The translations under genes were made by a program, and so were the position numbers. Shown here one piece after another: positions 8,826 through 18,383 of a stretch of 64,000 nt of DNA. Below the pieces are notes generated by a model. The model was given only the letters and a program-made list of their open reading frames with translations. It made no database searches and had not been told where the DNA came from. The first letter of the stretch is position 1. Every line of letters begins with the position of its first letter. Origin of the DNA: Marinobacter arenosus (GTDB lineage Bacteria; Pseudomonadota; Gammaproteobacteria; Pseudomonadales; Oleiphilaceae); NCBI RefSeq assembly GCF_019264345.1, contig NZ_JAHVAO010000003.1, positions 124,001-188,000 on the forward strand. Direction: 5' to 3'.

Positions 8826-8828
8826 GTT

Positions 8829-8858
8829 TTGATTCCCAACCTTAATGAATCCAATAAT
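8829..8858 (+). promoter_or_regulatory. Possible selO promoter
   Basis: TTGATT (8829-8834) and AATAAT (8853-8858) are separated by 18 bases, about 40 bases before the selO ATG. The match to sigma70 is fair only. Its -35 lies just upstream of the divergent glycerate kinase start. Confidence 0.3.
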
Positions 8859-8899
8859 GAGAGCAGCAGAATTCGTACCAATGGGAGTATAGGCATTTT

Positions 8900-10354
8900 A
8901 TGAACAACAACGGTTTTCGCGTTGAACACCGCTACCTGGAACTCCCGGACAGTTTCTACACACGGGTCCACCCTAGCCCGCTGCAATCGCCCCGGATGGT
9001 GTGTTTCAACACAACGCTCGCCGACGACATGGGGTTCCACACGGACAACCCCGACGATTGGACACCGGTAGGTGCCGGCGCAAAACTCCTCGAGGGCATG
9101 GACCCGGTCGCCATGAAATACACCGGGCACCAGTTCGGCATGTATAACCCGGATCTGGGTGATGGCCGTGGCCTGCTACTCTGGGAAACCGTTGGCCCGG
9201 ACGGCCGGCGCTGGGACTGGCACCTCAAAGGGGCCGGCACCACGCCCTACTCACGTTTCGGCGACGGCCGGGCCGTGCTGCGCTCCACCATTCGGGAGTA
9301 CCTGTGCAGCGAGGCCATGGCCGGGCTAGGGATCCCGACCACCCGAGCGTTGTTCATGATCAGTGCGAAGGATCCGGTCCGTCGGGAAACCATTGAAACC
9401 GCCGCGGCACTGGTCCGGGTTGCCCAAAGCCATATCCGCTTCGGGCACTTCGAATTTGCGGCCCACCATGAGGGCCCGGAAACCGTGAAGACCCTGATCG
9501 AGCATGTGATTGCTCTGCACTTCCCGCACCTGATTAAGCTGCCACAGGAGGAGCGGCACCGGCGCTGGTTCGAAGAGGTGGTAGAGCGGACCGCGCTACT
9601 GATTGCTGACTGGCAGGCCGTGGGCTTCTGCCACGGGGTGATGAACAGCGACAACATGTCCATCATCGGCGACACCTTTGACTACGGTCCCTACGCCTTT
9701 CTCGACGATTTCGACGCGGGCCACATCTGCAACCACACCGACCAGGGCGGCCGCTATGCGTACAACCGGCAGCCACAGGTTGGCTTCACCAACTGCCAGT
9801 ACCTGGCCAATGCACTGTTACCCGTGATGGAGGAAGACGACGTGCGCCGGGGGCTGCGCCGTTACGAGATCACCTACAACGCCCGCTTCCTGCAGAACAT
9901 GCGCAACAAGCTGGGTTTACTGGCTGAACAGGAATCGGATCTGGGGCTGATTATGGACACCTTCAGCATGCTGCATGAGCACCGGGTGGATTACACAAGG
10001 TTCTTCCGCGCACTCTCCAACCTTCACTCCCGGGGCAATGCCCCCATCCGCGACCTGTTCGTGGACCGCAGTGTGGCGGATGAGTGGCTGCGGCGTTATG
10101 AGGAGCGACTGGACAATGAGACCCGCCCCAATGACGAGCGTGAAAGCGCGATGCGTTCCGTAAACCCCAAGTACGTTTTGCGCAACTACCTGGCACAGCA
10201 GGTTATTCAGGAGGCCCAGAGCGGGGACTACGAACCGATGAAGGCGTTGCTGAAGGTTCTTGAACGCCCCTTCGACGAACAGCCTGAAAACGAGCACTAC
10301 GCCGCTTTGCCCCCAGACTGGGGCAAACATCTGAATATCAGTTGTTCATCCTGA
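8900..10354 (+). CDS. selO: Protein adenylyltransferase SelO (YdiU family)
   Basis: This 484-residue pseudokinase-like enzyme transfers AMP from ATP to Ser, Thr or Tyr of target proteins and is linked to redox stress. Typical segments are YTGHQFGMYNPDLGDGRG, LKGAGTTPYSRFGDGRAVLR with the inverted ATP-binding site, and CHGVMNSDNMSIIGDTFDYG. The last three residues are Cys-Ser-Ser, with Cys where eukaryotic SelO carries selenocysteine. The gene is monocistronic, followed by a clear bidirectional terminator. It is divergent from the osmolyte block. Confidence 0.93.
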   Translation: MNNNGFRVEHRYLELPDSFYTRVHPSPLQSPRMVCFNTTLADDMGFHTDNPDDWTPVGAGAKLLEGMDPVAMKYTGHQFGMYNPDLGDGRGLLLWETVGPDGRRWDWHLKGAGTTPYSRFGDGRAVLRSTIREYLCSEAMAGLGIPTTRALFMISAKDPVRRETIETAAALVRVAQSHIRFGHFEFAAHHEGPETVKTLIEHVIALHFPHLIKLPQEERHRRWFEEVVERTALLIADWQAVGFCHGVMNSDNMSIIGDTFDYGPYAFLDDFDAGHICNHTDQGGRYAYNRQPQVGFTNCQYLANALLPVMEEDDVRRGLRRYEITYNARFLQNMRNKLGLLAEQESDLGLIMDTFSMLHEHRVDYTRFFRALSNLHSRGNAPIRDLFVDRSVADEWLRRYEERLDNETRPNDERESAMRSVNPKYVLRNYLAQQVIQEAQSGDYEPMKALLKVLERPFDEQPENEHYAALPPDWGKHLNISCSS

Positions 10355-10366
10355 CCGAGCGGGCAT

Positions 10367-10401
10367 AAAAAAAGGGTGAAGCTCAGGCTTCACCCTTTTT
10401 T
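10367..10401. terminator. Bidirectional terminator between selO and fumarase
   Basis: The stem GGGTGAAGC (10374-10382) and GCTTCACCC (10387-10395) has a four-base loop and is flanked by an A-run on the left and a T-run on the right. It can end both the plus-strand selO and the minus-strand fumarase transcripts. Confidence 0.85.
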
Positions 10402-10415
10402 ACCTGGCTTAAGAA

Positions 10416-11930
10416 TTACACCGCCTTGGCAGCGATGATCTTCTCATGCCATTCAGCCGGACCAGTCTGGTGCACGGAAGAGCCGCGGGAATCCACCGCC
10501 ACGGTAACTGGCATGTCCTCTACTTCAAATTCGTAGATGGCTTCCATTCCCAGTTCCGGGAACGCAACCACTTCGGCGTTCTTGATGGCTTTGGATACCA
10601 GGTAGGCGGACCCACCCACGGCCATCAGATAAACCGCGCCGAATTCGCGAATCGCATCGATCGCGACCTGACCGCGTTCGGCCTTGCCGATCATGCCCGT
10701 CAGACCGGTCTTTTCCAGCATGGTATGGGTGAACTTGTCCATGCGAGTCGCGGTGGTAGGACCGGCGGGGCCGACCACTTCCTCGCGCACCGGATCAACC
10801 GGACCCACGTAATAAATGAAGCGACCTTTCAGATCGACCGGCAGTTCCTCGCCCTTCTCGATCATGTCGACCATCTTCTTGTGGGCCGCGTCACGACCCG
10901 TCAGCATCTTGCCGGACAGCAGGATAGTTTCGCCGGGCTGCCAGTCCTTCACATCTTCCGGAGTGACCGTGTCCAGGTTTACCCGACGCACGTTTTCACC
11001 CACTTCCCAGGTAATTTCCGGCCAGTCTTCCAGGCTCGGCGGCGTCTGCAGGGCCGGCCCGGTGCCATCCAGGGTGAAATGGGCGTGGCGGGTCGCGGCG
11101 CAGTTCGGGATGATCGCAACCGGCTTGTTGGCCGCGTGGGTCGGGTAATCTTTGACCTTCACGTCCAGAACGGTGGTCAAGCCGCCCAGGCCCTGGGCAC
11201 CGATCCCCAGATCATTCACCTTGTCGAACAGCTCCAGGCGCAGTTCCTCGGCCCGGTTCGACGCACCGCGCTCTTTCAGATCGTGGATGTCGATCGGATC
11301 CAACAGGGATTCCTTGGCCATTTCCATCGCCTTTTCGGCGGTACCGCCGATGCCGATGCCCAGCATGCCCGGCGGACACCAGCCCGCCCCCATCTGCGGA
11401 ACCATCTTCAGAACCCAGTCCACTACCGAATCGGACGGGTTCAGCATGGCGAACTTGGACTTGGCTTCCGAACCGCCGCCCTTGGCCGCCACATGCACCT
11501 CAACGGTGTCACCCGGAACCATCTTGTAGTGGATGATGGCCGGGGTGTTGTCACCGGTGTTCTTCCGCTTGCCATCCGGATCGTCCAGGATCGAGGCGCG
11601 CAGCACGTTATCCGGGTGGGTATAGGCGCGGCGAACGCCTTCGTTGATCACGTCATCCAGTGGCATTTCGCAATCCCACTGGACATTCATGCCGATGTTG
11701 ACGAATACCGTCACGATGCCGGTGTCCTGACACAGGGGCCGGTGCCCTTCGGCGCACATGCGCGAGTTGATCAGGATCTGGGCCATGGCGTCCTTGGCCG
11801 CCTGAGACTCTTCCTTCTGGTAAGCCTCATACACACCCTGAATGAAATCCTTCGGGTGGTAATAGGAAATGAACTGCAGCGCGTCCGCTACGCTTTCAAT
11901 CAGGTCGTCCTGGCGGATTACGGTGGTCAT
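10416..11930 (-). CDS. Fumarate hydratase, class I (iron-sulfur)
   Basis: The 504-residue protein contains both class I fumarase parts. The N-terminal alpha domain has RPLCQDTG with Cys67, GAGWCPPGMLGIGIGG, and IPNCAATRHAHF; these three Cys are the expected ligands of the oxygen-sensitive [4Fe-4S] cluster. The C-terminal beta domain has GPTTATRMD and VAVDSRGSSVHQTGP. It interconverts fumarate and L-malate in the TCA cycle. It is a single-gene unit ending at the shared terminator with selO. Some family members also act on mesaconate or tartrate, but the location gives no hint of that. Confidence 0.93.
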   Translation of the reverse strand: MTTVIRQDDLIESVADALQFISYYHPKDFIQGVYEAYQKEESQAAKDAMAQILINSRMCAEGHRPLCQDTGIVTVFVNIGMNVQWDCEMPLDDVINEGVRRAYTHPDNVLRASILDDPDGKRKNTGDNTPAIIHYKMVPGDTVEVHVAAKGGGSEAKSKFAMLNPSDSVVDWVLKMVPQMGAGWCPPGMLGIGIGGTAEKAMEMAKESLLDPIDIHDLKERGASNRAEELRLELFDKVNDLGIGAQGLGGLTTVLDVKVKDYPTHAANKPVAIIPNCAATRHAHFTLDGTGPALQTPPSLEDWPEITWEVGENVRRVNLDTVTPEDVKDWQPGETILLSGKMLTGRDAAHKKMVDMIEKGEELPVDLKGRFIYYVGPVDPVREEVVGPAGPTTATRMDKFTHTMLEKTGLTGMIGKAERGQVAIDAIREFGAVYLMAVGGSAYLVSKAIKNAEVVAFPELGMEAIYEFEVEDMPVTVAVDSRGSSVHQTGPAEWHEKIIAAKAV

Positions 11931-12112
11931 AGGCGCCTCATCAGCTTGATATCGTTATTTCGTGTCATCGAAAAATGGGGAACAGAGTTTACCAGAAAAT
12001 CCCGTGAGCGAGGGATTCGACAGACGGCCTAGCCGGTTTGAAAGATTGTAATTGCCGGCCGAAAAAAAGCTATCATGCTAATTAAATCACAACACTGATC
12101 TCTGGAGGCGCC

Positions 12113-12886
12113 GTGACAGACCTCGTACTCACCAAAAAATCCGATCACATTCTCACCGCTCGCATCAACCGCCTCGATCGAAAGAATGCGCTCACCCATG
12201 CAATGTACACCGCACTTGGGGACGCCCTGGCAGCGGCGGAAAACGACGCAGACATTCGCTGCGTCCTGTTCACGGGTAACGAGGAATGCTTTACCGCCGG
12301 CAACGACCTGGGTGAATTCGCTACCGGCTTGCCTGGCGCGTTCGAGGAAACGCCGGTCGGTCGGTTTCTGCTCTTGCTGGCAACGGCCTCAAAACCCGTG
12401 GTCGCCGCCGTTAACGGCCCGGCAGTCGGTATCGGAACCACCATGCTGCTGCATTGCGATCTTGTGTTCGCCGGCACCAACACCCGATTCCAGATGCCTT
12501 TTGCAAATCTCGGGCTGTGCCCGGAAGGCGGCTCGAGCCTGCTATTGCCCTCCTGGATTGGCAGGGCACGGGCCGCGGAACTGCTCATGCTGGGCGGAGC
12601 CTTTACCGCAGACGAGGCAAGCCGCCTGGGCCTGATCAACCGGGTGTGTGAGCCCGCTGAGACCGAAGCCCGCGCTCTCGAGGTCTGCGCGCAACTGGCC
12701 AAACAGGCGCCGGCGGCGATTCGCGCCACCAAAGAGCTGCTGAATCGCCCAACCCTGAACCAGCTGAAGGAAACCATGGCCGCTGAAGGACAACGCTTTG
12801 CCGAGCGGCTCAAATCGCCCGAAGCGTCCGAGGCCTTCCGGGCCTTCGTGGAAAAGCGGCAACCGGATTTTTCCTCCTTCGAATGA
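12113..12886 (+). CDS. Enoyl-CoA hydratase/isomerase family protein
   Basis: This is a 257-residue crotonase-fold protein. FTAGNDLGEFA forms one half of the oxyanion hole, and KPVVAAVNGPAVGIGTTML carries the second oxyanion glycine segment. PEGGSSLLLP lies where hydratases carry a catalytic glutamate. It likely hydrates or isomerises enoyl-CoA in fatty-acid or amino-acid breakdown. The exact substrate is not determinable. The start is a GTG preceded by GGAGG with seven bases spacing. It stands alone, with about 350 non-coding bases after it. Confidence 0.9.
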   Translation: MTDLVLTKKSDHILTARINRLDRKNALTHAMYTALGDALAAAENDADIRCVLFTGNEECFTAGNDLGEFATGLPGAFEETPVGRFLLLLATASKPVVAAVNGPAVGIGTTMLLHCDLVFAGTNTRFQMPFANLGLCPEGGSSLLLPSWIGRARAAELLMLGGAFTADEASRLGLINRVCEPAETEARALEVCAQLAKQAPAAIRATKELLNRPTLNQLKETMAAEGQRFAERLKSPEASEAFRAFVEKRQPDFSSFE

Positions 12887-13238
12887 ACCACATGCCCGCC
12901 GGATTTCCTTCCGTCGGGCATCGCCCACACTCCTTAAAAATCCTCACAAAACAGACAACGCCCCGGCTCGACAAACCGTTCACTGCCAACTATTTTGCAC
13001 AGAGACCAATCTCCAACCGTGCGGGGAGGTTTCAAACAGTCAGAATCACACTTTCGGCTGATCAACACTTGCCATACTGTCGCTATAGTCAAAGCTACAG
13101 AAATTGGCTCAAAGCGCTGGCTACAATTTCAGACAACAGTTTCAAGCAGAACAGGCCACTGACAACGGGCTTACCGGATCAGACCGGCCCCGTCAGCTGC
13201 CGACAATAACGACACAACAACAGGAAAAGGTTCCACCC
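12887..13238. other. Gene-free stretch before the lipase gene
   Basis: About 350 bases without a convincing gene. The lipase frame stays open from 13104, but that extension lacks a signal sequence and the real lipoprotein start is at 13239. It presumably holds the lipase promoter, though no strong -35/-10 pair was identified and no stable terminator hairpin was seen. Confidence 0.5.
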
Positions 13239-16034
13239 ATGTTCAAGAAAACTCTAATAAGTGTTGCCGTGGCGTCTTCCCTTGGACTTTCAGGCTGCTT
13301 CGATAGCGGCGACTCTGGGGCGAATGCTAATCCGGATTACAGGATCAATAACCCGGCGATTGACGGTAAAACCTGGCCCATTTTTAACCCGGTCACCAGC
13401 CAATTGCCGATTCCGAATGACCTGATTTTCGATTCTGAACAGGGCGATGGAACCTTCGGAGTAAGCGACACTTCACCACCTGTGACCACCGCACTTAACG
13501 AGCTAAGTGGTGCGTCGACCGTGGCTCCGGCCGTTATCCAGTTTAATGGCCAGATCGATGCCAACACCGTTGTTTACGGCCAAACTGTTTTTCTCATCGA
13601 ACTAGAGTACGCCAGTGGGGATCCAGTTCAGGGCCTGGGTAATCAGGAACCGCCTACGGTTGCTGGCCTAGCAACAGCCCGTGCCGACGTGGAGAGCCTC
13701 AGCGGAACGTCCGCAATTCGTATCCTACCGCTTGAGCCTCTTAAACCAAGGAAGCGTTACGTTGCTGTCGTCACAAAAGGCGTTACAGATATTAACGGCG
13801 ATGCAATTATTTCATCACCAAGCTATGCGAACCTGACTGATGAAGAGCAACCATTGGGCAGCTCAACGCTCGCCCCGGTTAGAGCGCTTATAAACAATCT
13901 TTGGGAAGCTACTGCTGCTGGCTTCTTCCAGGCCGCAGGTGCCCCGCTTACCGCTGATGACATTGCAATCAGTTATAGTTTCACCACGTCGAATGACGAG
14001 AAGGTTTTGCAGTATATTGCAGAACCAGCTGCATGGTTCTCTGATCAAATTGAAACCTTCGTGAAAGTATCTGCAGCTTCACAAGCAGTCGAAGCCGGCG
14101 CATCATCGTACGCTGATGTTAAGACTGCGGTGGATACAGCGTTCAACGCGTTTCCGACTTCTCTTCCAGCTAATCCTGATTCCCCACTAAATGCCCTTTT
14201 CGCACCCGGTGGCGCTTGCGAAGTTGGTGGAGCTAACGTGAGCAGTTTGGGTGAACCCGCAGTTAATTGTGTCGGTGTTGCACTGGCTTCCAATTTCGCG
14301 ACAGAACTGCCTACTCCGCTCCCCGGTGTGAATCGAAATGTTTTCGACGGCAGCGGATTCACCGATACCATTTCAATCGATAACGGGACCATCTCTCCCG
14401 TGGGCTTGGTTTCTGCCGTGGCCGGTTCCATCCCCGGATCAGAGAATGTACTTGCTGTGCAGGGAACAGTTTCACTTCCCTACTATTTAGGCAACACCGG
14501 TCCTGGCATTGCCGGATCCAGTGCAGTCAACTGGACTGCGGATAATGAATTAGCGGCCTCCTTGAATGAAACCTTCTCGGCTTTGGGCGTATCGCTTCCG
14601 CAAGCCGATCCGTCGGTTTCAACCGCCGTTAACTATATCTTCCCATTCCCCAAGGAGTTGAGTACCCAAGAAGTGCCGCTCCTCGCTCTGTACCCGAACA
14701 GTGGCGCAATCAATGGCGTTGTTCTGTACCAGCACGGAATCACAACCGACCGTAGTGCTGCTCTGACATTTGGCACTGGGTTGGCTGCCGAAGGCTTCGT
14801 GGTTATTGCCATTGACCAGCCCTTGCATGGCGTAACTCCGTTTGCAGCAGAGGACCAGTCACCATTGGCAATCGCTCTCCTGACGGGAGGCGGACTATCT
14901 GCTGAACAGGCTGAGGCGCTGGCACCACTGGTTGTGGCTGGCAATGTTTCTGATTTGGCCGACGCTCTGGCGGGCGGGACTGCTACCCCAGGAACAACCG
15001 CAACAGCTCAATCCTTGGTAAATACTGTTGCGAACGCAGGCAGCACAATCCCGGGACTCGCACCCGCGGACAACGAGCGGCATTTCGGCCTCTACTCCGA
15101 TGCTTCCGGCGCTCCCGCAGCTATGGTTTTTGATCCTGCGAGCCCGGCCGGCACTGACGGTTCAGGCAGCTTTTATATAAATCTTCAGAACTTCTTGGCC
15201 GCTCGGGATAACAACCGCCAGAGTGCAGTCGATCAAATGAACCTCAGGGCTACGCTGTTTGGCAATCCAACTGCTGGCAAAGCTGGTGTAACACTTGAAC
15301 GTCCAGCTGCTGCAGGTGGTGACGATACTCCTATCAACGTCACTGCAGCCGATACAGTTTATTTTGCAGGTCATTCATTGGGGACCATTACCGGCATGCC
15401 ATTTGTGGCATCGGTTAATGAGAACCAGATTGGCTCTACGATTTTCACTGCGGCTGATGGAAGCTCGGACATTCCTTCCACATTCAACGATGTAGCCTCA
15501 GCCAGTATGCTTACTCCCGGTGGCGGAATTGTTCGCTTGCTGGAGAACTCGCCGACTTTTGCTCCCAGAATTTTGCTCGGCCTCCAGCAGGCGGCCGGTT
15601 TGACGCAGGGCGACGCAAATCTTGAGACCTACTTCAACGTTCTTCAGGCTACAATTGACTCTGCTGATCCGATTAACTTCGTCGATACTCTCGGCGTTTC
15701 AACTCCTGTACTGCTTTCCGAGGTGGCAGGCGACACAGTGATTCCCAATGCAGCAGATGAGCAGCAATGGGGCATCCCAGCTCTATCTGGTACGTTCAGC
15801 CCTGAACAGACTGAACTTCCAGTGTCGGTAACAGTGAACAGCTTCAACGCACCGTTGGCTGGCACCAAACCACTAACACTGGGACTGGATATGCTCACCA
15901 CATACAACGAAGGCAACCACGGCACGCCTACCTCTGCAGACAACATTGCTGTCTTTGGCGGCATGCTTTGTGAAACCTACGTGACGTTTGGAGTCGCCTT
16001 GGCCGACCTTCCGGCTCTGTGCTCCGCTCCTTAA
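13239..16034 (+). CDS. VolA/Pla-1-type surface lipase lipoprotein
   Basis: The 931-residue protein begins with a lipoprotein signal (lipobox LSGC, Cys20) and is preceded by AGGAAAAGG, so I start it at 13239 rather than at the earlier in-frame ATG. Residues around 30-300 resemble the bacterial virulence-factor lipase N-terminal domain, with Ig-like strands. YQHGITTDRSAAL is an oxyanion region, and YFAGHSLG contains the lipase nucleophile Ser713 in GHSLG. Homologues such as Vibrio VolA and Aeromonas Pla-1 are surface lysophospholipases or lipases that release fatty acids for uptake. A terminator follows directly, so it is transcribed alone. The many beta-oxidation genes in this window fit such a role. 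Confidence 0.85.
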   Translation: MFKKTLISVAVASSLGLSGCFDSGDSGANANPDYRINNPAIDGKTWPIFNPVTSQLPIPNDLIFDSEQGDGTFGVSDTSPPVTTALNELSGASTVAPAVIQFNGQIDANTVVYGQTVFLIELEYASGDPVQGLGNQEPPTVAGLATARADVESLSGTSAIRILPLEPLKPRKRYVAVVTKGVTDINGDAIISSPSYANLTDEEQPLGSSTLAPVRALINNLWEATAAGFFQAAGAPLTADDIAISYSFTTSNDEKVLQYIAEPAAWFSDQIETFVKVSAASQAVEAGASSYADVKTAVDTAFNAFPTSLPANPDSPLNALFAPGGACEVGGANVSSLGEPAVNCVGVALASNFATELPTPLPGVNRNVFDGSGFTDTISIDNGTISPVGLVSAVAGSIPGSENVLAVQGTVSLPYYLGNTGPGIAGSSAVNWTADNELAASLNETFSALGVSLPQADPSVSTAVNYIFPFPKELSTQEVPLLALYPNSGAINGVVLYQHGITTDRSAALTFGTGLAAEGFVVIAIDQPLHGVTPFAAEDQSPLAIALLTGGGLSAEQAEALAPLVVAGNVSDLADALAGGTATPGTTATAQSLVNTVANAGSTIPGLAPADNERHFGLYSDASGAPAAMVFDPASPAGTDGSGSFYINLQNFLAARDNNRQSAVDQMNLRATLFGNPTAGKAGVTLERPAAAGGDDTPINVTAADTVYFAGHSLGTITGMPFVASVNENQIGSTIFTAADGSSDIPSTFNDVASASMLTPGGGIVRLLENSPTFAPRILLGLQQAAGLTQGDANLETYFNVLQATIDSADPINFVDTLGVSTPVLLSEVAGDTVIPNAADEQQWGIPALSGTFSPEQTELPVSVTVNSFNAPLAGTKPLTLGLDMLTTYNEGNHGTPTSADNIAVFGGMLCETYVTFGVALADLPALCSAP

Positions 16035-16046
16035 TCAGTTAGTACG

Positions 16047-16073
16047 AAAAGGCCCCCAACCGGGGGCCTTTTT
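16047..16073 (+). terminator. Terminator of the lipase gene
   Basis: AAAAGGCCCCC and GGGGGCCTTTTT form a strong stem with a short loop and a T-run 13 bases after the lipase stop. The A-run on the left side also makes it usable for the opposite strand. Confidence 0.85.
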
Positions 16074-16098
16074 CGTTGTTCGATAATAGCTTACTCAA

Positions 16099-17160
16099 CT
16101 AAACTCGGAATTTTATAGGCATTGCGACCTGCCTTTGCCTCTCACCATCCCCCCGATCAACCTCAACCACCATCCCCCTCGCTTTTAGCTGGGGATGCTC
16201 GGCTGCCTCCGAAATAGTCAGTACAGGCTCCACGCACGCATCTTGGTCCGCGAAAATGTCCTGCCACTCCGCCAGCGTCTTCTCCAGAATCTTTTCCTTG
16301 AGTGCCGCTTTCAGGGCCTGCTGATGTTCCGGATTCTGGCTCAGGGCAAAACTCTTCATTTCACTCAGGCCCAGCGTCTCGCAGAGGCGTGCAGAGAATT
16401 GTGGCTCAAGGCTACCGATGGAAAGCCAGCGGTTGTCCTGGGTCCGGTAGTAATCGTAGAAAGAGCCGCCATTCAGAAGCGCAGTTTCCGGCGCCTGCTC
16501 CTGACCACCAGCCAGGCAAGCGGCACCGGACATGGCATTCAGAGCAAAGGCCGCGTCGGTCATGCTGACATCGACAAACTGCCCTTCCCCGGTCTGCTGC
16601 CGCTCGATCACGGCGGCCAGAATGCCCATGACCGCGTGGTGTGAGCCTCCGGCGACGTCGGCCACCTGGATGCCGAGAGGTGGCGGTCCGCTGTCCGCGC
16701 GCCCACAGTGGCTGCTGACTCCGGCTAAGGAGAGGTAGTTGATGTCATGTCCCGCGCGGTTCCGGTAGGGTCCGGTCTGGCCGTATCCGGTGATGGCGCA
16801 GTAAATGAGTTGGGGATTGATCGCCTTGAGCGTTTCATACCCGATACCCAGGCGGTCCATAACACCCGGCCGAAACTGCTCGACCACGATGTCGTAGTCC
16901 CGAACCAACGCCTTCACTTTCTCAACGGCGTCAGCCTGCTTGAGATTCAATGGCAGCGTTTTCTTGCCCCGAGTGAGGTACGAGAAGGCGGTGCTGATTT
17001 TCCCGTCAAACGGCGGCATCACCTTGGTAAGGTCCACCCTATCCGGGGCCTCTATTCGCAGCACCTCCGCGCCCATGTCGGCCAGCATCATGGTCGCATA
17101 GGGGCCAGGCAACAGGGTGCTGAAGTCCAGGACTTTCAGTGAGCTCAAGGGGCCTGCCAT
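16099..17160 (-). CDS. CaiB/BaiF family, alpha-methylacyl-CoA racemase type
   Basis: The 353-residue protein belongs to the family III CoA-transferase fold, but its residues match the racemase branch. AGHDINYLSLAG carries His138, QVADVAGGS carries Asp168 and SIGSLEPQF carries Glu252, positions equivalent to the catalytic His, Asp and Glu of mycobacterial MCR. It would epimerise (2R)- and (2S)-methylacyl-CoA, allowing beta-oxidation of branched chains such as pristanate. A true CoA-transferase would use a single Asp nucleophile, so that reading is less likely. An AraC-type regulator is divergent from it, 185 bases away. Confidence 0.85.
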   Translation of the reverse strand: MAGPLSSLKVLDFSTLLPGPYATMMLADMGAEVLRIEAPDRVDLTKVMPPFDGKISTAFSYLTRGKKTLPLNLKQADAVEKVKALVRDYDIVVEQFRPGVMDRLGIGYETLKAINPQLIYCAITGYGQTGPYRNRAGHDINYLSLAGVSSHCGRADSGPPPLGIQVADVAGGSHHAVMGILAAVIERQQTGEGQFVDVSMTDAAFALNAMSGAACLAGGQEQAPETALLNGGSFYDYYRTQDNRWLSIGSLEPQFSARLCETLGLSEMKSFALSQNPEHQQALKAALKEKILEKTLAEWQDIFADQDACVEPVLTISEAAEHPQLKARGMVVEVDRGDGERQRQVAMPIKFRV

Positions 17161-17192
17161 GCTGTTCTCCTTACGTGGTCGGTTTCTTTTTG

Positions 17193-17245
17193 TCAGAGTA
17201 TTCAGAGTTTCTCATGCTGCACGGTTTTGCCAACCGGGCCAACCG
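17193..17245. repeat. Two short tandem repeats between racemase and AraC genes
   Basis: TCAGAGT occurs at 17193 and 17202, and CCAACCG at 17230 and 17239, each pair with a 9-base period. They lie in the divergent control region and may be regulator-binding half-sites, but chance is possible. Confidence 0.3.
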
Positions 17246-17345
17246 CCGGTTCCGTCATTCCAATTGACCAATTCTTCCAGCTTACTGAGCGTCCCTTGGT
17301 TGCATTGTTCTTCGGGGGTTTTATGATGGGTTTCGTTTACATGGA

Positions 17346-18377
17346 ATGGCGAATGAAATGTCCAACCTGACGGTTTCAAAGCACTTTGTTCAGGCCGCGC
17401 TGGCGGGGGCCGAACATCTTGGCTTCGATACTCAAGACATGTTGCGGGAAGCCGACATATCCCCGGACCTGCTGCGCATCGAGATGGCTCGGGTGAGCAG
17501 CGATCAGTTCAGCCATCTGATGCAGGTATTGTGGCACCGGCTTGACGATGAGTTTATGGGGATGGGGCCACGGCGCGCCCGCAGCGGTACCTTCGCCACC
17601 ATGTGCGCCCTGGTTATCGACTGCCCCACTCTCGAGGCGGTTTACCGACAGGCCTTCCAGTTCTCCAGGCTGTTTGAACCCATGGTGTCCATGGAACTGG
17701 TTACAGAAGGCCAGTCCGCCCAGCTGGTCACCCGGATCGAAGGCCGCATTCACGACCCCGCCTACTTTTTGAGAGAAAGCCTCTTAGTGATCTGGCATCG
17801 GCTTGGGAGCTGGCTCATTGGGCAGCCTGTGGAGCTCGACAAGGCAGAATTCGACTACCCCCGCCCGCCGCATGGAGACGAGTACCGCCATATCTTCCAT
17901 TGCCCTCTGGCGTTCGAATCCGATCGCACGGCGCTGACCTTTGACAAGCGCTTCCTCTCTGCCCCGGTCATCCGGGACAGGTCCGAGATGCGTCAGTTTC
18001 TGAAGACCTCGCCGGCGGACCTGCTGTCGAGGCCGGATGAGAGCAACACCTTCACGGGTCGGATTCGCACGCTTATCGGGCGCGACTTTTCAAAACCGTT
18101 GCCAGACTTCGAATGGATCGCCGCAGAATTGCACACCAGCCCTCAGACCCTTCGGCGTCGCCTGAAACAGGAAAACACCTCGTTTCAGGAAATCAAGGAT
18201 CTGCTCCGGCGTGACATGGCCATCTACTATCTCGGGCGGCAGGAATTACCGATCAACGACATTGCTGGCAAGGTCGGATTCACCGAGCCCTCAACCTTCC
18301 ATCGGGCTTTTAAAAAGTGGACCGGGGTGACGCCTGGCGCATACCGGGAAGGCGAGCGCGGCAATCTACAGGAGTGA
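17346..18377 (+). CDS. AraC-family regulator with arabinose-binding-like N-domain
   Basis: The 343-residue protein has an N-terminal ligand domain of the type found in OruR/ArgR-like regulators (about 20-210) and a C-terminal pair of helix-turn-helix motifs (about 240-335), with FEWIAAELHTSPQTLRRRL and IAGKVGFTEPSTFHRAFKKW. It is divergent from the AMACR-type gene and probably controls it in response to a CoA-related or lipid metabolite. The ligand is unknown. The start is uncertain: ATGs at 17346 and 17358 are both possible, and neither has a strong ribosome-binding site. Confidence 0.88.
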   Translation: MANEMSNLTVSKHFVQAALAGAEHLGFDTQDMLREADISPDLLRIEMARVSSDQFSHLMQVLWHRLDDEFMGMGPRRARSGTFATMCALVIDCPTLEAVYRQAFQFSRLFEPMVSMELVTEGQSAQLVTRIEGRIHDPAYFLRESLLVIWHRLGSWLIGQPVELDKAEFDYPRPPHGDEYRHIFHCPLAFESDRTALTFDKRFLSAPVIRDRSEMRQFLKTSPADLLSRPDESNTFTGRIRTLIGRDFSKPLPDFEWIAAELHTSPQTLRRRLKQENTSFQEIKDLLRRDMAIYYLGRQELPINDIAGKVGFTEPSTFHRAFKKWTGVTPGAYREGERGNLQE

Positions 18378-18383
18378 TGTCCT

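Noticed and set aside
10446..12032. 528-codon plus-strand frame opposite the class I fumarase
   Set aside because: Composition (His, Arg, Gln-rich) and lack of domains mark it as a shadow of the fumarase gene.
16099..17160. Simple CoA-transferase (formyl- or carnitine-type)
   Set aside because: His138, Asp168 and Glu252 fit the racemase triad better than the single-Asp transferase site.
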